A stretch of 64,000 nt of DNA from Leptodactylus fallax. Lineage: Eukaryota; Chordata; Amphibia; Anura; Leptodactylidae. This document shows positions 60,816-64,000 of this stretch, in pieces. Location of the stretch: contig CAMRHE010000205.1 in assembly GCA_947044405.1 (NCBI GenBank), positions 2,976,001 through 3,040,000 of the forward strand. The letters are read 5' to 3'. The notes under the pieces are model-generated. The model was given only the letters and a program-made list of their open reading frames with translations, did no database searches and had not been told where the DNA came from. The translations under genes and the position numbers were made by a program. Within the stretch, counting starts at the first letter, position 1. Every line of letters starts with the position of its first letter.

Positions 60816-63800
60816 GTAATAATGAAGGATATTTTAATATAGATGCATCTTCAGGTGTGATAACACTTGCAAAAGCACTGGAACAAGCTACGAAGAGCCA
60901 ATTTTCCTTGACAATCCTTGCAGTAGATCAAGGCACACCACAACTTCAGGACGTGGCCACGGTCAACCTGCAAGTCCAATCATCCGATGCATCACCACCC
61001 AAATTTATCTCTACAGAACATGTGGTGGAAATAAGTGAATTGGTGCCTATTGGATCTTTTGTCACTATGGTGTCTGCAACCAGCTGCTCCTCCATCAACT
61101 ATGACATCAAAGAAGGAAACAAGGAGGGAGTCTTCTACATAAATTGTTACTCAGGAATTATCACCACTCAAAAGAAATTGGATTATGAGACAACCTCATC
61201 TTACCAGCTCAGGATACGCAGTTTTAGCTCCCTTGGATTTTACAGTGACACAACAATATTCATCTATGTCATAGATGAGAATGATAACACCCCTGTCTTC
61301 TCACAAACGTCATATTTGGGTCAAGTCAATGAAGATGCTCCAGTTGGTAGCATGGTGACCCATTTGGACCGGTCTCCACTGATCATTCAAGCTACAGATA
61401 ATGATACAGAGTCAAATGCTTTGTTGAGTTACCAAATCCTTGACCCTGAAATGAGGAAATACTTTAAGATCAATCCAAGTATGGGAACAATATTCACAGC
61501 GGCAGAAATTGATTATGAGCAGACCCCACAGTTTTCTTTCTACGTACATGTATGTGACTCAGGAAATCCAAGTTTGTATGCTTCTCAACCAGCCAAGATT
61601 ACCATTAAGGTCATTGACGTCAATGATTCACCACCTCAATTCTCCCAAGATATGTATGAAATGAATGTATACTTACCAGTTTATAACCGTATGCAGCTCC
61701 TCACCTTGTCAGCTGAAGATAAAGATTCCAAGGTGGAGTACAGCATCTCAGATGGCAACACAGATGGTTCATTTACAATTGATCCCAACACTGGTCTCCT
61801 TGTTTTAAATGATTCTTCCCTGTTGAGATCTTACCGTGAGCTTTCAGTAAGCGCTTGGGATGGGATGTTCCAAGATACTGCAGTAGTAAAGATTAATGTG
61901 ACTGGAATGCAAACAACCAACCTAAAATTTGATCAGCAATTTTATACAGTCAATGTTACTGAAAATGATCCTCGTGTCTTGGACTTAAAGGCGGTAGATG
62001 TGGTGGGAAACCAACTAAATGAGCCAGTTTTCTTCTCTATTCTTACTTGTACAGAACATTTCCAGATAGGTGCATCTTCTGGACTTCTCCAGACTAAAGA
62101 CTTGGGTTTTGACAGAGAATTTCAAGATAAATATGATGTGGTAGTTGAAGTAAAAGACAGTAGAAATCCACCTAGAGTATCTCAAAGTAAGGTTGAGGTG
62201 TATGTAGAAGATATGAATGACAATGCCCCAGAATTCATTAACACCCCATATTATGTAGCTGTGGAAGATGACCTAGAACCTGGAGATGTTATTTTCCAGG
62301 TGTCCGCTATAGATAAAGACTCTGGGCGAAATAGTGACCTGACATACCAGTTAAAAGAAGATTACAAATATTTTCGGATTGACCCTTCACTTGGAGATAT
62401 TATTTTGAAACAACCGTTTGACTATGAAGCATTAAATCAATATGTCCTGAAGGTCATTGTCAGAGATCATGGTAAAACCGTGCTACAAGCTGAAGAAGAA
62501 GTGGTCATCATGGTCAGAAACAAGTCCAACCCAGTTTTTCAAAGTCTGTATTATAGAGTGACTGTACCAGAAAATGTACCAGCTTACACCCCCATACTGC
62601 ACATCCAAGCTCGAAGCCCAGAAGGTTTCCGTGTGATTTACAATATTGTTGAGAATGAGGCCCTTAGCCTATTTAGCATTGATTTTAAGACAGGATCCCT
62701 AAGTGTTTCAGGGAAGTTGGACCATGAGACCAAACCAAGTCATCTTATAACTGTAAGAGCTACTGATTCAGCACTGGGTTACTTTTCAGAAGCCAAAGTT
62801 TTAGTTAGTGTGGAGGATATTAATGACCACCCACCAGTCTTCTCTCAGTCAGTCTATACCGGCCATGTCATGGAAAAACTACCCCCTTACAAAGCTGTCA
62901 TTCAACTTCTAGCTTCAGATCAAGACTCAGGGAAAAACCAAGAAGTCTCATATCACATTATAGAAAATGACACAGAAGGAAATCATGAATTTTTCCGAAT
63001 AAACCACAAAACTGGTGAGATCTCCACCACCCAAGAGCTGGATTATGAAATCACCCGTCAGTTTCAGCTCAAAGTGAGGGCTACAGATAATGGTGTGCCT
63101 CCTCTGTACTCAGATGCTCTGGTTATCATAAATGTTACTGATGTGAATGACAACCCTCCAAAATTTAGGCAAGAGCAGTATGAGGCCAATGTAAGTGAAC
63201 TGGCCAACTGTGGACATATTGTGGTAAAAGTCCAAGCTCTTGACATGGATAATATTGATGCTGGAAAGCTGGAGTATCTGATCCTTTCTGGCAACCACCA
63301 TCGCCATTTCACCATAAACAAGTCATCTGGAGTTATATCTCTTTCAAATCTGTGTCGGAGCAGTTTAAATGTGTCTTACTATCTACAAGTCTCGGCCTCA
63401 GATGGTGTCTACAGGGATATTGTGCCAGTATATATCAATATCACCCATGCAAATAAGCATACCCCATCCTTCCAACAGGATTTATATGAGGTGGAACTTG
63501 CTGAAAATGCAGAAATAGGGACAACAGTGGTTGAAGTGAAAGCAATTGATCCCGATGATGGACTTTACGGGTCTGTGAATTATACAATAATAAATAAACT
63601 GGCTTTGGAAATGTTTTCAATAGATAACAATGGTCATATAGCAACTTTGAAAAAGTTAGATCGAGAGAACGCAACAGAAAGATTTATAGCTCTTAAAATC
63701 ATGGCCACCGATGGAGGAGGACGAGCTTCTTTCTGCACAGTCAAAATCATTCTGACGGATGAGAATGACAATGCACCAGTGTTCATAGCAAATGAGTACA

Positions 63801-64000
63801 TATTATCTGTCCAATCTAACCTTAGTAAAGGGGCCCCTATTATTCAGGTGGTGGCCTATGATGCTGATGAAGGCCAAAATGCTGATGTCACATATTCTAT
63901 AGATAAATATGATGAAGATCTGATTCACATTAATCCCTACAATGGTACTATCATAGCCAAGAAAAATCTTTTTGGATTAGAAAATAAAGATATTAGTTTC
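60816..64000 (+). CDS. fat2: FAT2 coding exon 9 (giant exon, continues past the window)
   Basis: At least 3,185 bp, opening after CTTGACAG in phase 1 and open without interruption to base 64000 (residues 1596-2657 so far). About ten cadherin repeats are visible. Linkers include DENDNTPVFS, DVNDSPPQFS, DMNDNAPEF, DINDHPPVFS, DVNDNPPKF and DENDNAPVF. FAT2-specific words include VRNKSNPVFQS, EGFRVIYNIVE, FKTGSLSV and ITHANKHTPSFQQ. FAT genes are known for one very large central cadherin exon, and this is its equivalent. The remaining cadherin repeats, laminin-G and EGF domains, membrane segment and tail lie to the right. Confidence 0.96.

Overview
This is a 64 kb piece of vertebrate nuclear DNA, most likely from an anuran amphibian. 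The evidence is one intron-rich giant gene, spaced GT-AG exons, many Tc1/mariner transposons, TTAA-flanked MITEs with TTAAAGGGG-type ends (the T2-like style known from frogs), GATA microsatellites and an LTR retroelement. Nothing looks bacterial, viral or plasmid-like. The species cannot be named from the sequence alone.

The only cellular gene recognised is fat2, a giant protocadherin, on the + strand from 36522 to beyond the right edge. Nine coding exons are visible (36536-39794, 40577-40891, 52109-52171, 52285-52596, 52993-53203, 54868-55007, 55720-55995, 56665-56875, 60816-64000). Together they give about 2,657 codons, roughly the first 60 percent of a FAT2 protein: a signal peptide followed by about two dozen cadherin repeats. 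The rest of the extracellular region, the membrane segment and the tail lie outside the window. Exon 3 carries one extra G at 52142-52145, which shifts the frame and ends translation at codon 1212. Every exon after it is intact and in phase, so this is either a sequencing or assembly indel or a very young null allele.

The 36 kb upstream of fat2 holds no recognisable host gene. From left to right it contains a 27-bp minisatellite (1-425), a broken non-LTR reverse transcriptase fragment (about 3850-4772), an inverted pair of a hairpin-type repeat (5362-5682 and 6357-6605), several TTAA MITEs and a 1.3-kb 43-bp minisatellite (10131-11470). These are followed by two full-length Tc1 transposons lying end to end (13837-17150), a 54-bp minisatellite (20930-21480), GATA-rich microsatellites and a hAT-type MITE with a perfect 8-bp duplication (23197-23424). 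Last come a 22-bp E-box minisatellite grown from one arm of an inverted repeat (30221-30462), a CRE-like degenerate array (30870-31245) and a third full-length Tc1 (31762-33393).

The fat2 introns have also collected mobile DNA. Intron 2 (11.2 kb) contains a sister of the third Tc1 (45117-46751), a further Tc1 with one nonsense codon (47228-48794), a hairpin MITE nested in another MITE, and a second CRE-like array. Intron 5 has a MITE split by a 311-bp insertion flanked by 16-bp direct repeats. Intron 8 has a minus-strand Ty3/gypsy-like LTR element reduced to gag and the start of protease. Four of the five Tc1 elements keep an uninterrupted transposase with the full DDE triad, which makes them the most testable biology here. 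I did not find a convincing new multi-gene system.
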